From assembly GCA_031993545.1 (NCBI GenBank), contig DAMAHZ010000007.1, positions 19,257 through 83,256 on the forward strand: a stretch of 64,000 nucleotides of DNA, given 5' to 3'. The position numbers and the translations under genes were made by a program. A model generated the notes under the pieces. That model had not been told where the DNA came from. It saw only the letters and a program-made list of their open reading frames with translations, and ran no database searches. The stretch is from UBA1535 sp002323775 (GTDB taxonomy: Bacteria; Bacillota; Clostridia; Tissierellales; Sedimentibacteraceae). Shown piece after piece: positions 1 through 8,945 of this stretch; within the stretch, counting starts at the first letter, position 1, and the number at the start of each line of letters is the position of its first letter.

Positions 1-2567
1 GTAGATTTAGACAAAATCTCCTCGGTAAAAGAGTTGACTATTCAGGACGTTCAGTTATAGTTGTAGGTCCTGAGCTTAAATTATATCAGTGTGGACTTCC
101 TAAGAAAATGGCTCTTGAGTTATTTAAGCCTTTTGTTATGAAGCAATTAGTTCAAAAAGGAATAGTTCACAATATTAAAAGTGCAAAGAAAAAGGTTGAA
201 AAGATTGATGCAGTTGTATGGGATGTATTAGATGATATAATCAAGGACCATACAGTTATGCTAAACCGTGCTCCTACACTTCACAGACTTGGTATTCAGT
301 CATTTGAACCAGTATTGGTTGATGGAAAGGCTATTAAGCTTCATCCACTTGTATGTACAGCATACAATGCGGACTTCGACGGAGACCAAATGGCTGTTCA
401 CGTTCCTTTATCAGTGGAAGCACAGGCTGAATCAAGATTTTTGATGCTTTCTGTAAATAATATACTTGCACCGAAAGACGGAAGACCGATAACAACTCCT
501 ACTCAAGATATGGTTCTTGGAAGCTACTATTTAACAATGGTACTTAAAGACCATCCAGAGGAAGGCGACGGAATGGTTTTCAAAGACTATGATGAAATGC
601 TTTTAGCATATTTTAACAATGCTGTTTCTTTACATGCCAGAGTTAAAGTAAGACGTTATGTAGATGGAGAAGCAAGACTTGTTGAAAGTACAGTAGGAAG
701 ATTTATATTTAATGAAAATATTCCTCAAAACTTAGGATTTGTTGACAGAGAAAAGGATAAATTTTCTCTTGAAATTGATAAAATAGTTACTATGAAGACA
801 CTTGAGGAAATAATATACAAGTGCTTTAAGAAATATGGAAATTCTATAACAGCTGAAGTTTTGGATAAAATGAAAGCTACAGGCTTTAAGTTTTCTACAG
901 TTGGAGCTATAACTATAAGTGTTAGCGATATCGAAGTTCCAGAGGAGAAAAAAGAGCTTATAGCTGAGGCAGATGCTAAGGTTATGGAGTATGAAAAGAA
1001 ATATCGTCGTGGTATAATGACAGACGAGGAAAGATATGAAAATGTAGTTAAGATTTGGAATGAAACGACAGAAAAAGTTACAAATGTTCTGATGGATAGC
1101 TTAAAAGAAGAAAACAGCTTGTACATCATGTCTGTATCTGGAGCCCGTGGTGGTCGTAACCAGATTAAGCAGTTAGCCGGTATGAGAGGTCTGATGGCGA
1201 GCTCAAGCGGTAGAACAGTTGAAATTCCGGTTAAAGCTAACTTTAGAGAAGGTCTTTCAGTTCTTGAGTTCTTTATTTCAGCTTCAGGTACAAGAAAGAG
1301 CTTGACCGATACAGCCTTAAGAACAGCTGACTCAGGATATTTGACAAGAAGATTGGTTGACGTAAGTCAGGATGTTATTGTAAGAGAAGTTGACTGTGGA
1401 ACTACAGATGGTATAGAGGTTGAATCTTTCGTTGATGGAAATGAAAGAATAGAAGAATTAAAAGAAAGAATAACAGAAAGATTTAGTGCTGAAAATATAG
1501 TAAATAAAATTACTGGCGAAGTATTAGTAAAAGCTGGTGAAATGATAACTGAGAATATGGCTGAAAAATTACAAAAGCTATATGAAGAAGAAAAGGCTGT
1601 TGATGTTATAAAAATAAGATCTGTCTTAACTTGTAAAACTGATCACGGCGTTTGTTCTAAATGCTACGGCAATAACCTTGCTACTGGTAATTTAATTCAA
1701 GTCGGTGGTTCTGTTGGTATCATAGCAGCTCAATCAATCGGTGAGCCGGGTACACAGCTTACAATGCGTACATTCCATACTGGAGGTATTGCAACTGCTG
1801 GAGATATCACTCAAGGTCTTCCTCGTATCGAAGAATTATTTGAGGCAAGAAAACCAAAAGGATTGGCTATAATTTCTGAAATTTCAGGAAAGGTAAACCT
1901 AACTGAAAAGGCAAATAGGAGAGAAGTAATAATCGTAAATAACGAGATTGCTGATAGCAGAACTTATTTGATACCTTATGGCTCTAAGCTCTTAGTGTCA
2001 GATGGTATGGACATAAAAGCCGGAGAAAAGGTAACCGAAGGATCTATCAATCCTCACGATATCTTGAGAATTAGCGGATTGAAAGCTTTACAATCTTATA
2101 TTCTTATGGAAGTTCAAAGAGTTTACAGAATGCAGGGTGTTGATATCAACGACAAACACGTTGAAATTATCATCAGACAGATGATGAACAAGGTAAGAGT
2201 TGATGAAGCCGGAGATACAATGCTATTGCCTGGAAGTTTAGTATCTATAACTGAATTCGAAGCTGAAAATAGAAATGCAGAGGAAAAAGGACTAGAGATC
2301 GCTACAGGAGAAAGAGCATTACTGGGAATTACCAAAGCGTCTCTTGCTACAGAATCATTCCTAGCTTCGGCATCATTCCAAGAGACTACAAGAGTGTTGA
2401 CGGATGCTGCTACTAAAGGTAAAGTTGATAATCTTTTAGGACTTAAAGAGAATGTAATCATAGGTAAGCTAATTCCTGCCGGAACTGGTATGAAAAGATA
2501 CAGAAATGTAGGAATTGATGTTGAAGGCTATGATGAGGAAGATGTTAAAGAAGAAATTTTAGCATAA
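1..2567 (+). CDS. rpoC: DNA-directed RNA polymerase subunit beta', 5'-truncated
   Basis: Catalytic largest subunit of RNA polymerase. The reading frame is already open at base 3, so the start lies left of the window; 854 codons remain of roughly 1,170 usual. The Mg-binding loop NADFDGD is encoded at about 366-386. A zinc-site triplet of cysteines (CKTDHGVCSKC) lies near 1630-1665, followed by the trigger-loop region with GEPGTQLTMRTFHTGG. It is followed by the L7Ae-like gene and the str operon, the normal Firmicutes order after rpoB-rpoC. A new promoter begins 42 bases after the stop, so the next genes are not wholly dependent on rpoBC transcription. Nothing looks damaged apart from the window cut. 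Confidence 0.98.
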   Translation, partial: RFRQNLLGKRVDYSGRSVIVVGPELKLYQCGLPKKMALELFKPFVMKQLVQKGIVHNIKSAKKKVEKIDAVVWDVLDDIIKDHTVMLNRAPTLHRLGIQSFEPVLVDGKAIKLHPLVCTAYNADFDGDQMAVHVPLSVEAQAESRFLMLSVNNILAPKDGRPITTPTQDMVLGSYYLTMVLKDHPEEGDGMVFKDYDEMLLAYFNNAVSLHARVKVRRYVDGEARLVESTVGRFIFNENIPQNLGFVDREKDKFSLEIDKIVTMKTLEEIIYKCFKKYGNSITAEVLDKMKATGFKFSTVGAITISVSDIEVPEEKKELIAEADAKVMEYEKKYRRGIMTDEERYENVVKIWNETTEKVTNVLMDSLKEENSLYIMSVSGARGGRNQIKQLAGMRGLMASSSGRTVEIPVKANFREGLSVLEFFISASGTRKSLTDTALRTADSGYLTRRLVDVSQDVIVREVDCGTTDGIEVESFVDGNERIEELKERITERFSAENIVNKITGEVLVKAGEMITENMAEKLQKLYEEEKAVDVIKIRSVLTCKTDHGVCSKCYGNNLATGNLIQVGGSVGIIAAQSIGEPGTQLTMRTFHTGGIATAGDITQGLPRIEELFEARKPKGLAIISEISGKVNLTEKANRREVIIVNNEIADSRTYLIPYGSKLLVSDGMDIKAGEKVTEGSINPHDILRISGLKALQSYILMEVQRVYRMQGVDINDKHVEIIIRQMMNKVRVDEAGDTMLLPGSLVSITEFEAENRNAEEKGLEIATGERALLGITKASLATESFLASASFQETTRVLTDAATKGKVDNLLGLKENVIIGKLIPAGTGMKRYRNVGIDVEGYDEEDVKEEILA

Positions 2568-2598
2568 CAATTTATAAATTAAAAAATTTATAAATTTG
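2568..2598 (+). terminator. AT-only hairpin after rpoC
   Basis: AATTTATAAATT is repeated on both sides of an AAAA loop and can form a 12-bp stem directly after the rpoC stop. It has no GC pairs and no clear U-tract, so it may be a weak terminator or only AT-rich spacer. Confidence 0.3.
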
Positions 2599-2608
2599 CA
2601 AAAAAATA

Positions 2609-2637
2609 TTGACATAAAAAAAATATAGTGATAGAAT
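2609..2637 (+). promoter_or_regulatory. Sigma-A promoter of the L7Ae-str operon
   Basis: A perfect -35 TTGACA (2609-2614) and -10 TAGAAT (2632-2637) are separated by 17 bases. The start point would be near 2644, giving a leader of about 110 nt before the L7Ae-like gene that contains a 12-bp hairpin. Confidence 0.8.
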
Positions 2638-2660
2638 ATGCAAGTATTTAATCCTTAAAT

Positions 2661-2695
2661 AAAGATTATGTGTTCTTTGTGAGCACATAATCTTT
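2661..2695 (+). promoter_or_regulatory. 12-bp leader hairpin of the str operon
   Basis: AAAGATTATGTG (2661-2672) is perfectly complementary to CACATAATCTTT (2684-2695), with an 11-nt loop. It sits between the promoter and the L7Ae-like gene. There is no immediate U-run, so an attenuator, an mRNA stabiliser or a protein-binding site are all possible. Confidence 0.5.
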
Positions 2696-2754
2696 GTAAT
2701 GTTTTTAATATTAAGCTTTAAATTCAAAGGCTTGATATAAAGGAGGAGATGAAT

Positions 2755-3036
2755 ATGAACAATCAATTATTGCCAAATGATAAGACTCAATCATTACTGA
2801 TTGAATTTGATGAATCAAAGCTTGTAATTGGCAAAAAGCAGACTTTACGTTTTTTATTGAAGAATGAAGTAAGTAAGGTTTTTATTTCTAAAGATGCAGA
2901 CATTCATGTTACTAAGGAAATAATGAGTATTTGCAAGGATAAAAACATTGAAATTGTTTATTTTGAAAACATGAAAGATTTGGGTAAGGCCTGCAATATT
3001 AGCGTAAACGCAGCGGCTGCTGCCGTTTTAAAATAA
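2755..3036 (+). CDS. L7Ae/L30e-like K-turn RNA-binding protein (YbxF type)
   Basis: Small 93-aa protein of the L7Ae/L30e/S12e family, which binds kink-turn RNA; the Bacillus relatives YbxF and YlxQ bind K-turns. The family pattern is visible: an N-terminal GKKQTLRFLLKN segment, VFISKDAD, then IEIVYFENMKDLGKACNI and an alanine-rich end. I chose the second ATG (2755) because AGGAGG (2741-2746) is 8 bases from it and only 2 from the ATG at 2749. The position between rpoC and rpsL is the standard Firmicutes location. Its exact cellular role is not settled by sequence. Confidence 0.88.
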   Translation: MNNQLLPNDKTQSLLIEFDESKLVIGKKQTLRFLLKNEVSKVFISKDADIHVTKEIMSICKDKNIEIVYFENMKDLGKACNISVNAAAAAVLK

Positions 3037-3068
3037 AAAAACATATACTATGTCAAGGAGGTGCAAAG

Positions 3069-3491
3069 ATGCCAACTATTAACCAATTAGTTAGAAAGAG
3101 TAGAAAAGCAGTAGAGTACAAATCAAATTCTCCAGCTTTGAATGTTAGTTTAAACACATTAAAGAAGAAGACAAATGAAACAAATTCACCGCAAAAGAGA
3201 GGAGTTTGTACATCTGTTAAAACAATAACACCTAAGAAGCCTAACTCAGCTTTAAGAAAGATTGCCAGAGTTAGATTAACAAATGGAACTGAAGTAACTG
3301 CTTATATTCCAGGTATTGGACACAACTTACAAGAGCACAGCGTTGTTCTTATAAGAGGTGGTAGAGTTAAAGACTTACCGGGAGTTAGATATCACATTAT
3401 CAGAGGAACTCTTGATACAGCTGGAGTTAATAAGAGAAATCAATCTAGATCCAAGTATGGAACTAAGAAACCAAAAGAAGCTAAAAAATAA
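3069..3491 (+). CDS. rpsL: 30S ribosomal protein S12
   Basis: Decoding-centre protein of the small subunit, 140 aa. The diagnostic TPKKPNSALRK block, in which streptomycin-resistance substitutions arise in other bacteria, carries the normal lysine, and the second loop PGVRYHIIRG is present. AAGGAGG precedes the ATG. First conventional gene of the str operon (rpsL, rpsG, fusA, tuf). Confidence 0.98.
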   Translation: MPTINQLVRKSRKAVEYKSNSPALNVSLNTLKKKTNETNSPQKRGVCTSVKTITPKKPNSALRKIARVRLTNGTEVTAYIPGIGHNLQEHSVVLIRGGRVKDLPGVRYHIIRGTLDTAGVNKRNQSRSKYGTKKPKEAKK

Positions 3492-3492
3492 G

Positions 3493-3605
3493 TAAATCGA
3501 ACAAAATTCGGCACACTATGCAAGCTATTGCATATGAAAAAGCTGCAAAAGCGCCTTCATAATATATAGATGTAAGTTGTGCACAAACGACATATTTGTC
3601 GAGTA
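3493..3605 (+). other. Intergenic chain of short hairpins, rpsL-rpsG
   Basis: Three tiny stem-loops stand in line: CGAA/TTCG (3498-3510), TATGCAA-GCTA-TTGCATA (3517-3534, 7 bp), and CGACA-TATT-TGTCG (3588-3601). None has a U-tract. Similar chains occur in several other spacers of this window. Confidence 0.55.
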
Positions 3606-3642
3606 CCTATGAATTAAAATTTTTATTAAGGAGGGAAGCAAA

Positions 3643-4113
3643 GTGCCAAGAAAAGGACACATACCCAAAAGAGTAGTTATGGAAGATCCTATCTACAAAG
3701 ATAAAGTTGTTACAAAATTGATAAATCAATTAATGTATGATGGAAAAAAAGGCGTTGCACAAACAATAGTTTACGATGCTTTTGACATCATAAAAGAAAA
3801 GACAGGAGAAGAACCTTTAGAGGTATTCATCAAAGCGATGAATAACATCATGCCTGTATTGGAAGTAAAAGCTAGACGTGTTGGTGGTGCTACTTATCAA
3901 GTTCCATTAGAAGTTAGACCAGAAAGAAGACAAACAATAGGTTTAAGATGGCTTGTTATGTATTCTCGTAAAAGAGGAGAAAAAACAATGCGTGAAAAAT
4001 TAGCAAAAGAATTAATGGATGCTGCTAACAATGTTGGAGCAAGCGTTAAGAGAAGAGAAGATACACATAAGATGGCAGAAGCTAATAAAGCATTTGCACA
4101 CTTTAGATGGTAG
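3643..4113 (+). CDS. rpsG: 30S ribosomal protein S7
   Basis: Primary 16S rRNA-binding protein that nucleates assembly of the 30S head; 156 aa, the standard length. The N-terminus MPRKGHIPKR and the block ARRVGGATYQVPLEVRP are typical. The start is GTG at 3643 with AAGGAGG upstream. Second gene of the str operon, separated from rpsL by a 151-nt spacer that is unusually long for this operon. Confidence 0.98.
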   Translation: MPRKGHIPKRVVMEDPIYKDKVVTKLINQLMYDGKKGVAQTIVYDAFDIIKEKTGEEPLEVFIKAMNNIMPVLEVKARRVGGATYQVPLEVRPERRQTIGLRWLVMYSRKRGEKTMREKLAKELMDAANNVGASVKRREDTHKMAEANKAFAHFRW

Positions 4114-4135
4114 AGTGAATAAATGAAATTCACTC
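4113..4135 (+). other. Hairpin overlapping the rpsG stop
   Basis: GAGTGAAT (4113-4120) pairs with ATTCACTC (4128-4135) around a 7-nt loop, starting in the stop codon of rpsG. It lacks a U-tract, so read-through into fusA is expected. Confidence 0.5.
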
Positions 4136-4184
4136 CGCTCAAAATTAATAAATTGTTTTTCAGAGCAGCAAGAAGGAGGTAAAA

Positions 4185-6248
4185 ATGAGAGATTATCCTT
4201 TAGATAAAACTAGAAATATAGGAATAATGGCGCACATTGATGCAGGAAAAACTACATGTACCGAAAGAATTCTGTACTATACAGGAAAAATCCATAAATT
4301 AGGCGAAACTCACGAGGGTGGAGCACAAATGGACTGGATGGAACAGGAGCAGGAAAGAGGAATCACAATTACTTCTGCTGCAACTACTTGTCATTGGAAA
4401 GATGTAAGAATAAATATAATTGATACACCCGGACACGTTGATTTTACAGTAGAGGTTGAACGTTCGTTAAGAGTATTGGATGGAGCTGTTGCAATATTTG
4501 ATGCTAAGAATGGTGTTGAGCCTCAATCTGAGACAGTTTGGAGACAGGCAGATAAATATCATGTACCAAGAATGTGTTTTGTAAATAAAATGGATAAACT
4601 TGGTGCAAACTTCTATTATTCAGTAAGTACAATGGAAGATAGATTAAAGGCTAATGTAGTTCCAATCCAGCTTCCAATAGGTGAAGAAGACACTTTCAGA
4701 GGTATCATTGACTTAGTTGAAATGAATGCTACTATATATAAGAATGATACTGGTGATGATATTGAAGTTACAGAGATACCAGCTGAATATTTAGATAAAG
4801 CTAATGAGTACAGAGAAAAGATGCTTGAATCAATTTCTGATTATGACGACGCACTTATGGAAAAATTCCTTGAGGGTGAAGAAATATCTACAGAAGAAAT
4901 TAAGAAAGCTCTTAGAGCAGCAACTATAAATGTTGATATTATACCAGTTTTATGTGGTACAGCTTATAAAAACAAAGGTGTTCAAAAGCTTTTAGATGCT
5001 GTTTTAGATTATTTACCAGCTCCAACAGATGTAGCTCATATTAAAGGTATTGACATGGATACTGGTGAAGAAATGGAAAGAATCAGTTCTGATGATGAGC
5101 CATTTTCAGCATTAGCATTTAAAATAATGGTTGATCCATTTGTTGGTAAGCTTACATTCTTCAGAGTTTACTCTGGAGTTATGGAGTCAGGTTCTTATGT
5201 TTTAAACTCTACTAAGAACAAAAAAGAAAGAATTGGTAGAATTCTTCAAATGCACGCTAACAAGAGAGAAGAAATAAAAGAATCATATTCTGGAGAAATA
5301 GGAGCAGCAGTTGGTTTAAAATTCACTACTACTGGTGACACACTTTGCGATCCTGATAATCCGATAATTCTTGAATCTATGGAATTCCCAGACCCAGTTA
5401 TAGAAGTTGCTATAGAGCCAAAAACTAAAGCTGGTCAAGAAAAAATGGGAGTTGGCTTGTCAAAACTTGCTGAAGAAGATCCAACATTCAAGACATTTAC
5501 AAACCCTGATACTGGTCAAACAATTATAGCTGGTATGGGTGAGTTGCATCTTGAGATAATAGTTGACAGATTGTTAAGAGAATTTAAGGTTGAAGCAAAT
5601 GTTGGTAAACCACAAGTTTCTTATAAGGAAACTGTTAGTGGAACAGCAGATGTTGATGTTAAGTACGCTAAGCAATCAGGTGGTAGCGGTCAGTATGGTC
5701 ATGTTAAGATTATTATGGAGCCACAAGAGGCTGGTCAAGGATTTAAGTTTGTTGATGCTATCAAAGGAGGAGCTATTCCAAGAGAATATATTCCTGCTGT
5801 TGAAAAAGGTATCGTAGAAGCTTCTGAAAATGGAGTTTTAGCAGGATATCCTTGTATAGACTTTAAAGTAACTCTATATGATGGTACTTACCATGAGGTT
5901 GACTCAAGTGAAATGGCATTTAAGATTGCTGGTTCTATGGCATTTAAAGAGGCTATGAGAAAAGCATCACCTATTATATTAGAGCCTATAATGAAAGTTG
6001 AAGTTACATCACCAGAGGAATATTTCGGAGATGTAATGGGTGACTTAAACTCAAGGAGAGGTAGAATTAATGGTTTCTCTGATAGAAACGGTGTTAAAGT
6101 AATAGATGCTTTTGTTCCGCTTTCAGAAATGTTTGGATACACTACTACACTTAGATCATTAACACAAGGTAGAGCAACATCTTCAATGGAATCAGATCAC
6201 TTTGAAAAAGTGCCTAATAACATTGCAGAGAAAATTATAACAAAATAA
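4185..6248 (+). CDS. fusA: Translation elongation factor G
   Basis: GTPase that drives ribosomal translocation and, with RRF, recycling. 687 aa. The G1 loop AHIDAGKTT is at about residue 17, with the switch region RGITITSAA, DTPGHVDF (G3) and NKMDK (G4). Domain IV with the SGGSGQYGHV block and domain V complete a normal EF-G. AAGGAGG lies before the ATG. Third gene of the str operon. Confidence 0.98.
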   Translation: MRDYPLDKTRNIGIMAHIDAGKTTCTERILYYTGKIHKLGETHEGGAQMDWMEQEQERGITITSAATTCHWKDVRINIIDTPGHVDFTVEVERSLRVLDGAVAIFDAKNGVEPQSETVWRQADKYHVPRMCFVNKMDKLGANFYYSVSTMEDRLKANVVPIQLPIGEEDTFRGIIDLVEMNATIYKNDTGDDIEVTEIPAEYLDKANEYREKMLESISDYDDALMEKFLEGEEISTEEIKKALRAATINVDIIPVLCGTAYKNKGVQKLLDAVLDYLPAPTDVAHIKGIDMDTGEEMERISSDDEPFSALAFKIMVDPFVGKLTFFRVYSGVMESGSYVLNSTKNKKERIGRILQMHANKREEIKESYSGEIGAAVGLKFTTTGDTLCDPDNPIILESMEFPDPVIEVAIEPKTKAGQEKMGVGLSKLAEEDPTFKTFTNPDTGQTIIAGMGELHLEIIVDRLLREFKVEANVGKPQVSYKETVSGTADVDVKYAKQSGGSGQYGHVKIIMEPQEAGQGFKFVDAIKGGAIPREYIPAVEKGIVEASENGVLAGYPCIDFKVTLYDGTYHEVDSSEMAFKIAGSMAFKEAMRKASPIILEPIMKVEVTSPEEYFGDVMGDLNSRRGRINGFSDRNGVKVIDAFVPLSEMFGYTTTLRSLTQGRATSSMESDHFEKVPNNIAEKIITK

Positions 6249-6323
6249 ATAAATTTAATTAAAATAAATAAGGTTTAATAAATTAAAAAAATTAATTTAA
6301 AAATTAATTAGGAGGAAATAAAA

Positions 6324-7517
6324 ATGGCAAAAGCAAAATTCGAAAGAAATAAGCCACACGTAAACATAGGAACAATAGGCCACGTTGATCATGGTAAGAC
6401 GACATTGACAGCAGCAATAACAATGGTATTAAACAAGAGATTAGGAACAGGCGAAGCTGTTGCATTTGACAAAATAGATAAGGCACCAGAGGAAAGAGAA
6501 AGAGGAATCACAATATCAACATCACACGTAGAGTATGAGACAAACAACAGACACTACGCACACGTTGACTGCCCAGGCCATGCTGACTATGTAAAGAATA
6601 TGATAACAGGAGCAGCACAAATGGACGGAGGAATCTTGGTAGTATCGGCAGCAGATGGTCCGATGCCACAAACAAGAGAGCACATCTTGTTGTCAAGACA
6701 GGTAGGGGTTCCAAAGTTAGTAGTATTCTTAAACAAAGAAGATATGGTAGATGATCCAGAGTTAATCGAATTGGTAGAGATGGAATTAAGAGAAATGCTA
6801 GCAGAGTATGACTTTGATGGAGATAACACACCAATAGTAAAAGGATCAGCATTAAGAGCATTAGAAGATCCATCAAGCGAATGGGGAGATAAAATCCTTC
6901 AATTAATGGAAGCAGTAGATACGTGGATACCAACACCAGAGAGAGACTCAGAAAAACCATTCTTGATGCCAGTAGAAGATGTATTCTCAATCACAGGTAG
7001 AGGAACAGTAGCAACAGGTAGAGTTGAAAGAGGAGTGTTGAAGGTACAAGATAAGGTTCATATAATAGGACTAGCAGATGAGCCAAAAGAAACAGTATGT
7101 ACAGGAGTAGAAATGTTCAGAAAATTGTTGGATCAAGCGGAAGCAGGAGACAACATAGGAGCATTGTTAAGAGGAGTACAAAGAACAGATATTGAGAGAG
7201 GTCAAGTATTAGCGAAACCAGGATCAATAACACCACATACAAACTTCTTGGCAGAGGTATATGTATTGACAGCAGGAGAAGGTGGAAGACATACACCATT
7301 CTTCAAAGGATACAGACCACAATTTTACTTCAGAACAACAGACGTAACAGGATCTATCCAATTACCAGAAGGAGTAGAGATGGTAATGCCAGGAGACAAC
7401 GCAACATTTGAAGTAGATTTAATCACACCAATAGCAATGGATGAAGGATTAAGATTTGCTATCAGAGAAGGCGGAAGAACAGTAGGTTCTGGAGTCGTTT
7501 CTAAAATATTGAAATAA
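6324..7517 (+). CDS. tuf: Translation elongation factor Tu
   Basis: Delivers aminoacyl-tRNA to the ribosomal A site as a GTP complex. 397 aa. GHVDHGKTTLT (G1), DCPGHADYV (G3) and NKEDMVDD (G4) are intact, and the C-terminal barrels end in GGRTVGSGVVSKILK. AGGAGG is 8 bases before the ATG. The gene uses A-ending codons (GCA, ACA, CCA, GGA, AGA) far more consistently than fusA just upstream, which suggests strong codon selection or exchange with another tuf copy. Confidence 0.98.
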   Translation: MAKAKFERNKPHVNIGTIGHVDHGKTTLTAAITMVLNKRLGTGEAVAFDKIDKAPEERERGITISTSHVEYETNNRHYAHVDCPGHADYVKNMITGAAQMDGGILVVSAADGPMPQTREHILLSRQVGVPKLVVFLNKEDMVDDPELIELVEMELREMLAEYDFDGDNTPIVKGSALRALEDPSSEWGDKILQLMEAVDTWIPTPERDSEKPFLMPVEDVFSITGRGTVATGRVERGVLKVQDKVHIIGLADEPKETVCTGVEMFRKLLDQAEAGDNIGALLRGVQRTDIERGQVLAKPGSITPHTNFLAEVYVLTAGEGGRHTPFFKGYRPQFYFRTTDVTGSIQLPEGVEMVMPGDNATFEVDLITPIAMDEGLRFAIREGGRTVGSGVVSKILK

Positions 7518-7540
7518 ATTTTGACATAATAAAATAACAT

Positions 7541-7573
7541 TTAAAAGCTATGGAATTTTTCCGTAGCTTTTAA
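7541..7573 (+). terminator. Terminator hairpin after tuf
   Basis: AAAAGCTATGG (7543-7553) pairs with CCGTAGCTTTT (7561-7571) with one G-U pair and a 7-nt loop. The T-run is inside the 3' arm and the tail is weak, so termination may be partial. Confidence 0.6.
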
Positions 7574-7606
7574 ATTGTTAAGAATTCGTAATATTTAAAA
7601 TAATGC

Positions 7607-7635
7607 TTGCATTATGTGTGGACATAGTGTAATAT
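7607..7635 (+). promoter_or_regulatory. Sigma-A promoter of the S10 operon
   Basis: TTGCAT (7607-7612) and TAATAT (7630-7635) are separated by exactly 17 bases, about 200 bases before rpsJ. This is the best promoter in the 324-bp tuf-rpsJ gap and gives the superoperon its own start. Confidence 0.7.
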
Positions 7636-7641
7636 TATTAA

Positions 7642-7841
7642 GCGTGCCACATGCGATGAGACAAAAGGTGGCTGAGAAATCAGGGAATTTTTGTTGAGAA
7701 TGTCTTGTTTTTAAACAGGGCGACCGGTATTGGTTTTTATGAAGATTTTTTATAAAAAAAATAATCGATACACCCGGATGAGTGTATCGGATGCAATTCC
7801 GAGTTGTGTGTGAAACATACACTAAAAGAGGAGGTTAAAAA
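7642..7841 (+). promoter_or_regulatory. Long structured leader of the S10 operon
   Basis: About 200 nt of untranslated leader. It contains a perfect 8-bp hairpin CGATACAC (7766-7773) / GTGTATCG (7782-7789) with loop CCGGATGA, and a second one near 7806-7823 (GTGTGTG-AAA-CATACAC, one G-U pair) just before the AGAGGAGG site. S10 operon leaders are autoregulated by L4 in some bacteria. Whether this RNA binds a ribosomal protein is inference. Confidence 0.45.
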
Positions 7842-8153
7842 ATGGCAAGCACTCAAAAAATAAGAATTAGGTTGAAGGCTTATGATCATCAATTAATTGA
7901 TCAATCTGCACAAAAAATCGTTGAAACTGCTAAATCAACAGGAGCTACAGTAGCTGGACCAATTCCACTACCTACAGAAAAGCAAATAATAACAATACTT
8001 AGAGCAGTTCATAAGTACAAAGATTCAAGAGAGCAGTTTGAACAGAGAACTCATAAGAGATTAATTGACATAACTAATCCTACACCTAAGACAGTAGACT
8101 CATTAATGAAGCTTAATTTGCCTGCTGGAGTAGATATTGAGATTAAGTTGTAA
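7842..8153 (+). CDS. rpsJ: 30S ribosomal protein S10 (NusE)
   Basis: Head protein of the 30S subunit that also acts as NusE in antitermination. 103 aa. The start KIRIRLKAYDHQLIDQS and the blocks GPIPLPT and RTHKRLIDI are diagnostic. First gene of the S10 operon, preceded by a strong GAGGAGG site and a long leader. Confidence 0.98.
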   Translation: MASTQKIRIRLKAYDHQLIDQSAQKIVETAKSTGATVAGPIPLPTEKQIITILRAVHKYKDSREQFEQRTHKRLIDITNPTPKTVDSLMKLNLPAGVDIEIKL

Positions 8154-8175
8154 AAAAAGTAAAGTAGAGATAAAA

Positions 8176-8262
8176 GAGCGAAACAAGTTTCACTCTATGG
8201 AAGAATCGTTCCGATTCTTCTCAAACCACACTCTGCTTAGAATGATTACCAAAGCGGTAATC
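8176..8262 (+). other. Intergenic chain of three hairpins, rpsJ-rplC
   Basis: GAGCGAAAC/GTTTCACTC (8176-8195), GAAGAATCG-TTC-CGATTCTTC (8200-8220, perfect 9 bp) and GATTACC-AAAGC-GGTAATC (8244-8262, perfect 7 bp) stand end to end. No U-tract follows any of them. The link CTCTATG between hairpins recurs at 34,787. Confidence 0.65.
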
Positions 8263-8291
8263 CGCTGTAAGAAAATAGGAGGTGTAAACTA

Positions 8292-8918
8292 ATGAAAGCA
8301 ATTCTTGGTAAGAAAATTGGAATGACACAAGTTTTCAAAGAAAATGGTGAAGTAGTTCCAGTAACAGTTGTTGAATCTGATAAAATGATAGTGGTACAAA
8401 AGAAAACTGTTGAAAAAGATGGTTATGATGCTATACAAGTAGGATTTGGCGATATTAAAGCAAAAAATGTAACAAAACCTTTAAAAGGACACTTTGACAA
8501 AGCAAGCATTGGATACAGAAGATTCTTAAGAGAATTTAGAGTAACTAATATTGATGAGTATGAAGTAGGAAAAGAAATCAAAGTTGATATTTTCCAAGCT
8601 GGAGAAAAGGTTGATGTTGTAGGAACATCAAAAGGTAAGGGATTCCAAGGACCTATCAAGCGTCATGGTCATGGTAGAGGACCTATGAGCCACGGTTCTA
8701 AATTCCACAGACTTAGAGGTTCTTTAGGTGCGATGACAGGTATAGGAAAAGTAGTTAAAGGCTTACCGGCACATGGACACATGGGTAACGTAAGAGTAAC
8801 TGTTCAAAATCTTGAAATAGTTAGAGTAGATACTGCTAAGAACATTCTTTTAATAAAAGGTGCTATACCAGGACCTAAAAAAGGCTTAGTTACAGTTAAA
8901 GAAACAGTAAAAAGATAG
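8292..8918 (+). CDS. rplC: 50S ribosomal protein L3
   Basis: Early assembly protein of the 50S subunit reaching into the peptidyl transferase centre. 208 aa. MKAILGKKIGMTQVF at the N-terminus and the loop RHGHGRGPMSHGSKFHR are typical, including the glutamine-containing GKGFQG segment. AGGAGG precedes the ATG. Second gene of the S10 operon. Confidence 0.98.
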   Translation: MKAILGKKIGMTQVFKENGEVVPVTVVESDKMIVVQKKTVEKDGYDAIQVGFGDIKAKNVTKPLKGHFDKASIGYRRFLREFRVTNIDEYEVGKEIKVDIFQAGEKVDVVGTSKGKGFQGPIKRHGHGRGPMSHGSKFHRLRGSLGAMTGIGKVVKGLPAHGHMGNVRVTVQNLEIVRVDTAKNILLIKGAIPGPKKGLVTVKETVKR

Positions 8919-8945
8919 TTATAAGTTCAGAAAGGAGGATTAAAG

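Noticed and set aside
6508..6990. A 160-codon open frame on the minus strand inside tuf
   Set aside because: Leucine/serine-rich mirror of tuf's A-ending codons; no ribosome binding site or family match, and tuf is certain.
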